From Bradyrhizobium sp. (lineage in GTDB: Bacteria > Pseudomonadota > Alphaproteobacteria > Rhizobiales > Xanthobacteraceae): 6,519 nt of DNA. This document shows, one piece after another, positions 1 through 5,629 of the stretch; within the stretch, counting starts at the first letter, position 1; every line of letters starts with the position of its first letter. The translations under genes were made by a program, and so were the position numbers. The notes under the pieces were generated by a model. That model made no database searches and was not told where the DNA came from. It saw nothing but the letters and a program-made list of their open reading frames with translations. Location: assembly GCA_028290305.1 (NCBI GenBank), contig JAQGKC010000300.1, positions 1 to 6,519 on the forward strand. The letters are read 5' to 3'.

Positions 1-335
1 CTGCCCGGCATGAAGCACCGGATTTCAGTATGCGGATGATCGGTCCCGCGATCGGCCGTGTAGGGCCAAACCATAGTTCTGCCGGCGCGGTTCGGCTCGG
101 TGATTACGGCATCGTCGGGAACGTCGACCCACCGGCCCTCGAGACGGACGCGGTAATGGCCATCCTTCGACTCCCAGTCAACATCGCTGACAACAGAGCC
201 GTCCGCGAACGAACAACATAGTCCCTTGCCAGATGCGAGCCTGTTGAACCATTCGTTCAGTTCCGGATGGCTGGGATCGTGGGCGAGCGCGGGCGTGCAA
301 AGCAGCAGAAAGATCGGGACAATCCGCATCATCAT
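1..335 (-). CDS. Secreted small protein of unknown function (3' end off window)
   Basis: The minus strand is open from ATG at 335 to the left edge, 111 codons with no stop, so the C-terminus is missing. The protein starts MMMRIVPIFLLLCTPALA, a clear Sec signal peptide with predicted cleavage after ALA, and the mature part begins HDPSHPELNEWF. Further on it has GKGLCCSFADG with a vicinal Cys-Cys pair near residues 39-40, a DVDWESKDGHYRVRLEG stretch, WVDVPDDAV, TEPNRAGRTMVWPY and a late cysteine in IRCFMPG. I recognise this as a small secreted protein type common in Bradyrhizobium and relatives, with no known function. The first of three consecutive ATGs is preferred because AAGGG (348-352) lies 12 bases upstream; the later ATGs are further still. 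A periplasmic location is inferred from the signal peptide. The cysteines could form disulfides or bind metal, but nothing here decides that. Confidence 0.82.
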   Translation of the reverse strand, partial: MMMRIVPIFLLLCTPALAHDPSHPELNEWFNRLASGKGLCCSFADGSVVSDVDWESKDGHYRVRLEGRWVDVPDDAVITEPNRAGRTMVWPYTADRGTDHPHTEIRCFMPG

Positions 336-414
336 CGTAGACCGATTCCCTTTTTTCAAAGGCTACGCTTCTGCGCGGCCGCGGCACCATTTTTCGCACG
401 ATGTTCACGGAATT

Positions 415-440
415 AGGGCGCGGACCTGAGCCCGCGCCCT
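415..440 (-). terminator. GC-rich hairpin, possible terminator of the micro-ORF
   Basis: AGGGCGCGG at 415-423 is the exact reverse complement of CCGCGCCCT at 432-440, giving a 9-bp stem with an 8-base loop. It starts 8 bases after the stop codon of the 26-codon ORF (449-529), which is where a terminator would sit. The stem is strong, but only a weak AATT follows it on the minus strand, so it lacks the usual U-run. It may be a weak intrinsic terminator or a 3' stabilising structure. Confidence 0.5.
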
Positions 441-448
441 CGTTGCTG

Positions 449-529
449 TCAGCGCCGCTTCCTCGCCTTATGCGCTGCAACCGCTTGCATGGCCCGCTTC
501 TTCATTCGTCTTTTGTGTCGTCTCGACAT
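449..529 (-). CDS. 26-residue highly basic micro-protein (candidate small gene)
   Basis: A short minus-strand frame runs from ATG at 529 to TGA at 449. The peptide begins MSRRHKRRMKKRAMQ and ends AHKARKRR, so roughly half of its residues are Arg, Lys or His, and it has no acidic residue. Three things support it being real: AAGGAGG (536-542) six bases before the ATG, a hairpin eight bases after the stop, and its place downstream of the DoxX gene on the same strand. There is no signal peptide or hydrophobic segment. I recognise no family. The composition suggests nucleic-acid or ribosome binding, or an interaction with acidic membrane lipids, but this is inference from charge alone. It could also be a leader peptide or a chance frame. 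Confidence rests on the ribosome binding site rather than on homology. Confidence 0.55.
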   Translation of the reverse strand: MSRRHKRRMKKRAMQAVAAHKARKRR

Positions 530-535
530 AGTGGT

Positions 536-542
536 CCTCCTT
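536..542 (-). promoter_or_regulatory. Strong Shine-Dalgarno for the micro-ORF
   Basis: The minus strand reads AAGGAGG, a match to the anti-Shine-Dalgarno core, with a 6-base spacer (ACCACT) before ATG at 529. It is the strongest ribosome binding site in the window, and it is the main reason for calling such a short frame a gene. Confidence 0.6.
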
Positions 543-545
543 GTT

Positions 546-568
546 GTGTCGGCAGGTTACGCCGACGC
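546..568 (-). other. Inverted repeat between the DoxX gene and the micro-ORF
   Basis: GTCGGC (548-553) pairs with GCCGAC (561-566) across a 7-base loop. One G-T and one G-C pair extend it to 546-568. It lies just upstream of the micro-ORF's ribosome binding site and about 60 bases after the DoxX stop. It could be a weak end signal for the DoxX message, a processing site, or a structure that affects access to the ribosome binding site. There is no U-run. The rest of 530-630 holds only a small 4-bp hairpin, GCCC-GCAA-GGGC, near 609-620. Confidence 0.25.
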
Positions 569-630
569 GACGCCGGCACGTCATTTGCCGCAGCACCGGT
601 TGGACATCGCCCGCAAGGGCTGCTGACCCC

Positions 631-1059
631 TCACCCTCGGTCGAAGCTCAAGGGTCCCGCGCCTCGCGCGAGGACGAAGAGGACACCGCCGACGAGCCCG
701 ATGTCCTTCCAGAAATGGATGAATTGGGCCCAGCGTGCGGTGGCGTCGTCGGTGATCGACCAGTAGGGATGGCCGATCGCTGCGGCACAGAGATTGAAGA
801 GCACCAGGAGTAGGGCGAAGTCGCGGGTGCGGAAGCCGAGGACCAGCGCGACCCCGCCCGCGACCTCGATGGTCGCCGCCAACATCGCCCAAACATCCAC
901 CGAACCGGGCAGGCCCGCCATGAAATGAGTGAGCAGCGTCAGGTCCCGCCAGTGATTGATCCCCGACATCAGATAAAGCGATCCGATGCAGACCCGGCCC
1001 AGCAACAGGATCAGCGGCTCGCTACGCAGAACCAGGGAATCGATAACCCGCAACGTCAT
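631..1059 (-). CDS. DoxX family integral membrane protein
   Basis: This encodes 142 residues with the layout of the DoxX family: four hydrophobic helices at roughly residues 13-33, 50-72, 77-97 and 112-134. The first ends in the family-like segment LYLMSGINHW, and later come VAGGVALVLGFRTR and HFWKDIGLVGGVLFVLARG. The family is named after a subunit of an archaeal terminal quinol oxidase, and some members act in redox or thiol homeostasis at the membrane. The role of this one is not known. Its location is the inner membrane. I chose ATG at 1059: the minus strand has GGGGTGAG just before it, with GGTGA five bases from the ATG, aligning well with the ribosome binding consensus. A GTG at 1068 would add three residues but overlaps that site. 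The micro-ORF follows on the same strand after 101 bases. The family call is firm; any specific function is not. Confidence 0.9.
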   Translation of the reverse strand: MTLRVIDSLVLRSEPLILLLGRVCIGSLYLMSGINHWRDLTLLTHFMAGLPGSVDVWAMLAATIEVAGGVALVLGFRTRDFALLLVLFNLCAAAIGHPYWSITDDATARWAQFIHFWKDIGLVGGVLFVLARGAGPLSFDRG

Positions 1060-1091
1060 AACGCTCACCCCGAACTTACTCTTGGTCTTGC

Positions 1092-1120
1092 CTTTTAGTG
1101 TACGGAGAGAACCCGGGCAA
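1092..1120 (-). promoter_or_regulatory. Possible promoter for the DoxX gene
   Basis: On the minus strand TTGCCC (1115-1120) and TAAAAG (1092-1097) are 17 bases apart, resembling a sigma-70 -35/-10 pair, and the start codon lies about 30 bases downstream. The -10 match is poor, and such pairs occur by chance. It is listed because its position and spacing are right. Confidence 0.22.
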
Positions 1121-1182
1121 CGAGGCGGGCCTGCGCCCTCGCCCTATGTTCTCGAAAGCGTATTCATGGGCCGCGAACGCTG

Positions 1183-1192
1183 AATCGCGATT
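1183..1192. other. 10-bp perfect palindrome AATCGCGATT
   Basis: AATCGCGATT is its own reverse complement. It lies in the spacer upstream of the DoxX gene, about 65 bases before the candidate -35. It could be a binding site for a dimeric regulator, but no second copy was found in the window. Confidence 0.2.
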
Positions 1193-1203
1193 AACCCATT
1201 GAT

Positions 1204-1246
1204 CTCGCTCGCACCCGTTCATCATCGAGAAAAAGGTGCGGGCGAG
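1204..1246. other. Long inverted repeat in the DoxX upstream spacer
   Basis: CTCGCTCGCACC (1204-1215) pairs with GGTGCGGGCGAG (1235-1246): 12 positions, one of them a T-G wobble, around a 19-base loop that contains an A5 run next to the right arm. It lies 30 bases past the stop of the truncated Cys-rich copy, a plausible place for a terminator of that transcript. No T-run follows the stem on either strand. With the palindrome and candidate promoter, this is all I see in 1060-1276. Confidence 0.4.
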
Positions 1247-1276
1247 TAAGCAGTTGAATCCGCGGCGTGTTCTCAG

Positions 1277-1396
1277 TCATTCGAGTCCGGTAGGTTTCTC
1301 CTCCTGATCCGTGCCGCTATGAGCCACGGCACCGGTCGAAACCGGGATGGACAGCAAGATGAGCGCCAAGAAAAACTTATCCAAAAACTTGTGCAT
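1277..1396 (-). pseudogene. Truncated copy of the Cys-rich secreted protein
   Basis: A 39-codon frame starts at ATG 1396 and ends at TGA 1277. It begins MHKFLDKFFLALILL, passes through STGAVAHSGTDQEEK and ends PTGLE. Its first 34 residues match the first 30 of the 75-residue protein at 5630-5857 (MHKFFLALTLL, SGTDQEQK), with extra residues from a small internal duplication (AAGTTTTT, GGAT, AAGTTTTT on the minus strand). Homology stops at about 1295, exactly where the Cys-repeat would begin, so all four mature cysteines are lost and an unrelated short tail follows. The signal peptide and a good ribosome binding site (AAGGAG at 1405-1410, 8 bases upstream) remain, so a short exported peptide could still be made. 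I read it as a remnant of a duplication, 57 bases after the permease remnant, just as in the intact copy. Confidence 0.75.
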
Positions 1397-1775
1397 TGTG
1401 TTCACTCCTTCAGACCTTGGACACGCCATTGACCACGGCGCTGGAAACGCCGTTCATTCCGTCACCATCGCATGGTCGCTTTCGCCGGACGTAGGCGCGC
1501 TCCGCAGCAGCAGGACGAGGGGAATGGCGGCAAGCGAAAGGATCATCATCAATTTGAAATCATCGATGTAGCTGATGATTGAAGCCTGCGTTTGTATGAC
1601 CTGATCGAGCGCCGCGCGTCGGCTCGCGGTCCAGGGACTCAAGGCCTTCCGCACCGTGCTGTTGTCGAACACGTGATTGAATGCCGTGACATGGCTGGCG
1701 ACGGTCGCGTGATTGACCTGGTTGTTTCTAGTCAGCAGATAGGAGACCACCAATATTCCGACGCTGGAGCCGACA
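1295..1775 (-). repeat. Left copy of a direct duplication (permease tail plus Cys-rich 5' end)
   Basis: This block is homologous, in the same orientation, to 5768-6235. Over 1451-1775 a base-by-base comparison without gaps (offset 4460) shows 28 differences in 325 positions. The stretch 1462-1551 is identical to 5922-6011. The spacer 1397-1450 and the signal-peptide part to 1295 are much less similar and include small insertions or deletions. Similarity ends abruptly at both ends. No transposase or terminal inverted repeat accompanies it. Confidence 0.85.
1454..1775 (-). pseudogene. C-terminal remnant of a DHA2-type efflux permease
   Basis: The frame ending at TGA 1454 encodes about 104 residues, from SSVGILVVSYLLTRNNQVNH to APTSGESDHAMVTE, that match the end of the permease at 5914-6519 with about 10 differences. 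They cover the last part of a 14-helix major facilitator: the start of the penultimate membrane region, the long periplasmic loop and the final helix near LMMILSLAAIPLVLLL. Upstream of about 1775 the match breaks off. The same frame stays open to an ATG at 1879, overlapping the last 14 bases of the patatin gene, but those 35 or so residues (for example GVLGLSGKASMYGDQAVG) do not resemble a permease. Without the rest of the helices it cannot be a transporter. The reading frame is still undamaged, so the loss is recent or recombination keeps correcting it. Confidence 0.82.
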
Positions 1776-1865
1776 GCTTGGTCACCGTACATCGACGCTT
1801 TGCCGCTCAGGCCCAGAACGCCCTGTCTTCGAGCAGATGGTCCGACGTCCATTGACCCTGGTTCA

Positions 1866-4307
1866 CTACAATTTACCAACCTCGCTTTTCATCCGGGCGA
1901 TAAGATCTTTATCCTTAAGATGATGCTCTTCGGTATCGAGGATCGCCCGAAATGCGTCTCGCTTCAGAACTCTGATGTCGGTTTTTCCCAATGCGCCTTC
2001 CATGGCGGCGGCATCGGAAACGATATCGATCAGGCGCTCAGCTGCATCGAGACGGCCCCAAAGATAATCGTGCTCCCGGCGCGAACGGCTCAAGAAGCCC
2101 GCGAAATGTTTGAACTCCGCTCCCTTGAGGCGCGTGGCGTGCGCCCCGTTCCGAAGCAAAACCGTGTCGACCGGACTGATGCGATCGACGCGGATCTCGC
2201 GGTGCTCTTCGACGGCACGCCATTCCGATATCGGATATGTCCAGACGTCCCAGAATGGAAAGCCGATGTAGTAAATGAGTACCTCGTGGTGAAGTACTTT
2301 CGGCATTTCGTCAGCCATCGACAAGGCGACGATGGCATCGACGGCCCGATCGATGTTCGCAAGGCCGAGTCCCTGATGAAGCTGGTCCATGACGTCGTCC
2401 ATCTGTCGGTCTAAATCTTTCCGCGCCGCGACTGTTGTCCCGGCTTTGCAAGCGGCAACACTCAACCTGCTTGTCAGCGCTACGATGCTGGTTCGCAGGG
2501 CGACGCTGGCGAAATCGCCGGCTTGCAGCCTGCGCAATCGCCCCAGGGGGGCTTGAAAGCGACTTTTCAGATCATCGATTTGACCCGGCTTTACTTCCTT
2601 GAAGCTTGCCTCCTCCAGTCTTGAATAGAGAAGGTTCAAACCCCGCATGACAAAAGACAGCCTGCGGCGGCGGAATTCGACATCGAAATGCAGCAAGAAA
2701 TCGATCCACGGTTGCACCTGTGATCCGCCCGCCAGCGTGAGCGATCCTTCCGGCTGGATTGCTCCACGCCGATTGGCCCACGTCAGAATCTCGTCGGCAA
2801 GTCTTGTGCGAAGTGGCGAAACCTGATCGATCTCGCCGAGATCACAGATCAGGCCAACAAGCGTATCAATTATCGAAAACGTCTTCAAACGCGCATAGAC
2901 TTGATAGGCATAGCTTGCTTCTTTCGCGGCCAGCATGTTTGCCGTTTCGCGCCAAAGCTCCACGGTGCGGCTGGCATCTTCCGTTGAAGGGACGCGCTCC
3001 CTCACAATACCTACGAAGCCGGCGAGTTCGGGATAAGCCGCCTTTAAAACCGTGCGCATCCGCTCGGTAATCTCGTTGAACTGCTGGACTCGGGCAAGCT
3101 CGTGATAGATCGGGGCACGCAACGGGATCTCAAAAATCGCGCCTTCCAGAGTCCGTATGAAGCTGGGGACGTCTCCGCCCGGTGGGGGCGATGATCGTTC
3201 CGGGTCCGGTTCGATAAAGACGAGGCGCCGGTCGACGTCGCGATAGGCCGGGCGTTCTCGCACCATGTTCAGGGCAACGGAAAACGGTTTGTTGTTGACA
3301 ATGCCGCCGTCCAGAAAGGAAGTGATTTCGGGATCAACGCCCGCGCGGATATGTTCCTTGAAATTAGCGGCGATAAATTTCTGCCGATCCGGCCAGTCCA
3401 ATCCCCGCTTCGCGAGCAATCTTGCGAGGTCTGATAGCTGGACCGGTGGAAATGCACCTGGAAAGCTTGATGTCGCGCGAGCAGCAAGTGCCAGTCCGGG
3501 CACATTGCTGTCGGCCAGGCCGCAGGTTTCGCTATCATCCGACCAATTGCGGTACTTGAAAGTCCAGAACAACCCGTGCTCCCGCTCCGCGATCACGGGC
3601 GGCGTGTTGATCTTCACATCGCGCGGATATCCAAAAAAATCCGTGATCGAGACGGCAAGATCAAGCTCATGGCCCGGAGGAAGAAGAGACGACCGCTTGT
3701 CGCCGTGGCCGCGCATAGCGCTCAGCCCGTCGAACAGCAATTCAAGAAATCTTTCCCCATCAAGGGGCGGCTCGAACCAGCGCGAGCGAAAGAACATCGA
3801 CAGATTTTTCTGGATTTCCTGATCAACCGCCGGCCCAAGGCGACGCAACCGGAACAATATCCAAAGGACCGGGCGAAGGAACCATTTGCTCCACGGCCGC
3901 GCTCGCTGCGATGAACCGAGCAAGCGAAGAATGTCTGCTTCATCCAGCCACAAATCGCGCAGGTGATCGATGGAGAGATCGTGCGCGAGTGCGCGCGCCA
4001 GAACTATGCCGCTGATGCCGCCGGCCGAGGCGCCTGCGATGCTGTCGACGATGACCCGCAGACTAAGGGTCCGCCCTATCGACTGCAGGAGCGTAAAATA
4101 GACATCCTCGGTATCATGAGGTCGCCCGTCATCGCCATTTGCGGCTTTATAATTTTGGTGCTCTCGCTGCTCCGATTGCGGGATCGAATGATACGCCTTT
4201 GACGCACGCGAAAGCTTCAGGATTTCTTTGATTACGCCGTGCATATAGAGCGCGAGCGACACGCCACCGTAGCAGACCAAAGCGAGCCTCAGTTCCTTTT
4301 CCTTCAT
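1866..4307 (-). CDS. Patatin-like lipid acyl hydrolase with DUF3376-type C-terminus
   Basis: This encodes 813 residues. The N-terminal patatin domain has a Gly-rich oxyanion segment CYGGVSLALY (residues 12-21), the nucleophile elbow GASAGG with Ser94, a conserved SSFPGAFPP (280-288) and the catalytic Asp333 in FLDGGIVNNKPF, so the Ser-Asp dyad is complete. Patatins hydrolyse acyl ester bonds of phospholipids and other lipids. The C-terminal half has marks I associate with the long bacterial patatin-related family (TIGR03607/DUF3376): GFPFWDVWTYP (682-692), RISPVD (709-714) and HDYLWGRLDAAERLID (746-761). There is no signal peptide or clear transmembrane helix; a Trp/Leu/Arg-rich stretch at 139-157 could touch membranes. 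The frame is open for 93 more codons upstream, but those overlap the reductase gene. ATG 4307 is the first start after the reductase stop and directly precedes the domain, although its ribosome binding site is weak. The 76-base gap suggests co-transcription with the reductase. The substrate is unknown. Confidence 0.9.
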   Translation of the reverse strand: MKEKELRLALVCYGGVSLALYMHGVIKEILKLSRASKAYHSIPQSEQREHQNYKAANGDDGRPHDTEDVYFTLLQSIGRTLSLRVIVDSIAGASAGGISGIVLARALAHDLSIDHLRDLWLDEADILRLLGSSQRARPWSKWFLRPVLWILFRLRRLGPAVDQEIQKNLSMFFRSRWFEPPLDGERFLELLFDGLSAMRGHGDKRSSLLPPGHELDLAVSITDFFGYPRDVKINTPPVIAEREHGLFWTFKYRNWSDDSETCGLADSNVPGLALAARATSSFPGAFPPVQLSDLARLLAKRGLDWPDRQKFIAANFKEHIRAGVDPEITSFLDGGIVNNKPFSVALNMVRERPAYRDVDRRLVFIEPDPERSSPPPGGDVPSFIRTLEGAIFEIPLRAPIYHELARVQQFNEITERMRTVLKAAYPELAGFVGIVRERVPSTEDASRTVELWRETANMLAAKEASYAYQVYARLKTFSIIDTLVGLICDLGEIDQVSPLRTRLADEILTWANRRGAIQPEGSLTLAGGSQVQPWIDFLLHFDVEFRRRRLSFVMRGLNLLYSRLEEASFKEVKPGQIDDLKSRFQAPLGRLRRLQAGDFASVALRTSIVALTSRLSVAACKAGTTVAARKDLDRQMDDVMDQLHQGLGLANIDRAVDAIVALSMADEMPKVLHHEVLIYYIGFPFWDVWTYPISEWRAVEEHREIRVDRISPVDTVLLRNGAHATRLKGAEFKHFAGFLSRSRREHDYLWGRLDAAERLIDIVSDAAAMEGALGKTDIRVLKRDAFRAILDTEEHHLKDKDLIARMKSEVGKL

Positions 4308-4383
4308 GCGGCGATTCCGTGGCGATGTCGTGAATCGGCCCCGAACTCGGAGACCCTCGTAGCGTCGAGAGCAATTTGCGGGA

Positions 4384-5451
4384 TCAATGCTGCTTGCTCG
4401 CCTCGTGGAAACGCTCCCAGCGATCAACTGGCCCCAGACGGTCGGCTCCCTGCAACGGCAGCACCCACCCTGGATACTCAGGAGGAAGAGCGCTGACCTC
4501 ATCCAACTGCCTAAGCTCGTCCTGCGTGAGTGTGAGTTCGACCGCCGCGAGATTGTCCTGAAGCTGGTCGAGGCGCTTCGCACCAATGATGACAGAGGTT
4601 ACCACGGGCTTTGCCAACAGCCATGCAAGCGCGAGACGTGCAGGACTACATCCATGTGCTTTCGCGATCGGAGCCAGCACGTCGAGGATATTCCAGGCCC
4701 GCTCTTTGTCCACGAGGGGAAAGTCGTAGTCGGTGCGGCGTGAATCCGCAGCCTTCTGATTCGTCCAGCTGAACTTGCCGGAAAGCAAGCCACCGGCAAG
4801 CGAACTCCACACCAGCAGGCCGACCTTTTCGGTTTCCAGCAGGGGAACGATGTCCCGTTCGAGATCGCGGCCGGCGATCGAGTAATAGGCCTGAAGCGTG
4901 TCGAACCGGGCCAGGTTCCTGAACTCGGAGATCCCGAGGGATTTGGCGATCTTCCATGCCTGCCAGTTGGAGCAGCCGATGTAGCGAACCTTTCCCTGCT
5001 GCACCAGCGTGTCGAGAGCGCGAAGCGTCTCGTCGACAGGGGTCACGGAATCGTTGCCATGGATTTGGTACAGGTCGATATGGTCGATCTGCAAACGGCG
5101 GAGACTGGCCTCCACGCCGTCCATAATGTGGCCGCGAGAAGCCCCAATGTCATTCCGCCCCGGGCCGACGCGACTATAGACCTTCGTCGCGATCACGACA
5201 TCCGTCCGCGGGATGTGAAGGGTTTTCATTGATTGCCCGAGGATCGTTTCGCTCTCACCTTCCGTGTAATTGTCCGCCGTATCAAAGAAGTTGATCCCGC
5301 CGTCAATCGACGTCTTGACCAGTTCATCGGCCCCGGCTTGGTCAACGGTGCTGATGGCCTTGAAGAGCCCTCTGCCGTCGCCGAATGTCATGGTTCCGAA
5401 GCAGAGTTTCGAAACCAGGAGACCTGTATTGCCGAGCGTTGCATGTTGCAT
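4384..5451 (-). CDS. Aldo/keto reductase
   Basis: This encodes 355 residues covering a full aldo/keto reductase TIM barrel. Such enzymes reduce aldehydes and ketones to alcohols with NADPH in the cytoplasm. The N-terminus QHATLGNTGLLVSKLCFGTM is typical. The catalytic tetrad can be seen: Asp57 and Tyr62 in FFDTADNY, Lys90 in VVIATKVY and His131 in DLYQIHGND. Also present are GKVRYIGCSNWQAW, the WSSLAGGLLSGKF loop and the cofactor-binding segment VIIGAKRLDQLQDNLAA. The length fits the bacterial group that includes YajO- and Tas-like enzymes; the physiological substrate cannot be read from sequence. The frame is open 22 codons further upstream, but ATG 5451 is preferred because AAGAAAGGA (5459-5467) sits 7 bases before it and homology begins there. 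The patatin gene follows after 76 bases. The leader carries inverted repeats, listed separately. Confidence 0.94.
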   Translation of the reverse strand: MQHATLGNTGLLVSKLCFGTMTFGDGRGLFKAISTVDQAGADELVKTSIDGGINFFDTADNYTEGESETILGQSMKTLHIPRTDVVIATKVYSRVGPGRNDIGASRGHIMDGVEASLRRLQIDHIDLYQIHGNDSVTPVDETLRALDTLVQQGKVRYIGCSNWQAWKIAKSLGISEFRNLARFDTLQAYYSIAGRDLERDIVPLLETEKVGLLVWSSLAGGLLSGKFSWTNQKAADSRRTDYDFPLVDKERAWNILDVLAPIAKAHGCSPARLALAWLLAKPVVTSVIIGAKRLDQLQDNLAAVELTLTQDELRQLDEVSALPPEYPGWVLPLQGADRLGPVDRWERFHEASKQH

Positions 5452-5473
5452 GGCGTTATCCTTTCTTGTGAGT

Positions 5474-5495
5474 CCGAAGTTTTCCTTCGGGAAGG
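5474..5495 (-). promoter_or_regulatory. Two overlapping, mutually exclusive hairpins in the reductase leader
   Basis: CCGAAG (5474-5479) pairs with CTTCGG (5485-5490) across a 5-base loop. CCTTC (5484-5488) pairs with GAAGG (5491-5495) across a 2-base gap. The two share bases 5485-5490, so only one can form at a time in RNA, or the site is a compound operator in DNA. It lies 22-44 bases before the start codon, next to the ribosome binding site. A regulatory role is inferred only from arrangement and position. Confidence 0.3.
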
Positions 5496-5506
5496 TGTCG
5501 ATCGTT
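5496..5506 (-). repeat. 11-bp direct repeat, copy near the reductase start
   Basis: The plus strand reads TGTCGATCGTT here and again at 5617-5627, 121 bases apart, bracketing the reductase upstream region. Each contains the palindrome CGATCG. Paired sites like this could be operators for a looping or cooperative regulator; chance is also possible. Confidence 0.3.
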
Positions 5507-5556
5507 GGCATGAGCACTTGCCCTCCGAAATGGAGACCATTGCGGATTTGGGGCGT

Positions 5557-5569
5557 CGAACTCCGTTCG
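5557..5569. promoter_or_regulatory. Interrupted palindrome upstream of the reductase gene
   Basis: CGAAC (5557-5561) and GTTCG (5565-5569) form a 5-3-5 inverted repeat about 110 bases before the reductase start, the size of a dimeric repressor half-site pair. No convincing -35/-10 pair was found close to it. In the rest of 5452-5629 I see only this, the two hairpins and the 11-bp repeats. Confidence 0.22.
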
Positions 5570-5616
5570 GCGGCGGGCTCTTCTACATTCAGATCAAGAC
5601 ATGAACGAGCTTATTT

Positions 5617-5627
5617 TGTCGATCGTT
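5617..5627 (-). repeat. 11-bp direct repeat, copy just after the Cys-rich gene
   Basis: This is the second copy of TGTCGATCGTT. It also overlaps the right arm of a weak 6-bp inverted repeat, GAACGA (5603-5608) with TCGTTC (5623-5628), which begins directly after the Cys-rich stop codon and might be part of an end signal. No U-run follows. Confidence 0.28.
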
Positions 5628-5629
5628 CG

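Noticed and set aside
361..390. Cluster of CG-rich palindromes (CGCGGCCGCG) upstream of the left-edge gene
   Set aside because: Short palindromes of this composition are expected in GC-rich DNA, and no promoter-like pair is associated with it.
401..813. Plus-strand frames opposite the DoxX gene and micro-ORF
   Set aside because: Pro/Arg/Ser-rich translations with no motif, antisense to better-supported genes. They are typical shadows in GC-rich DNA.
1800..3914. Plus-strand frames opposite the patatin gene, up to about 200 codons
   Set aside because: No recognisable domain or ribosome binding site. They are explained by the complementary strand of a GC-rich coding region.
1866..4307. Patatin as a CBASS-type phospholipase effector (CapV-like)
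   Set aside because: CapV proteins are much shorter and sit beside a cyclic-nucleotide synthase. No such gene, nor Cap2/Cap3 or HORMA/TRIP13 partner, is in the window, and the C-terminal half fits the DUF3376 group.
4308..4586. 93-codon N-terminal extension of the patatin frame
   Set aside because: It is antiparallel-free but lies in the wrong frame over the 3' part of the reductase gene on the same strand. It has no domain-like sequence, and the patatin domain begins just after ATG 4307.
5452..5517. 22-codon N-terminal extension of the reductase
   Set aside because: The good ribosome binding site and the start of family homology both point to ATG 5451. The extension covers the leader hairpins.
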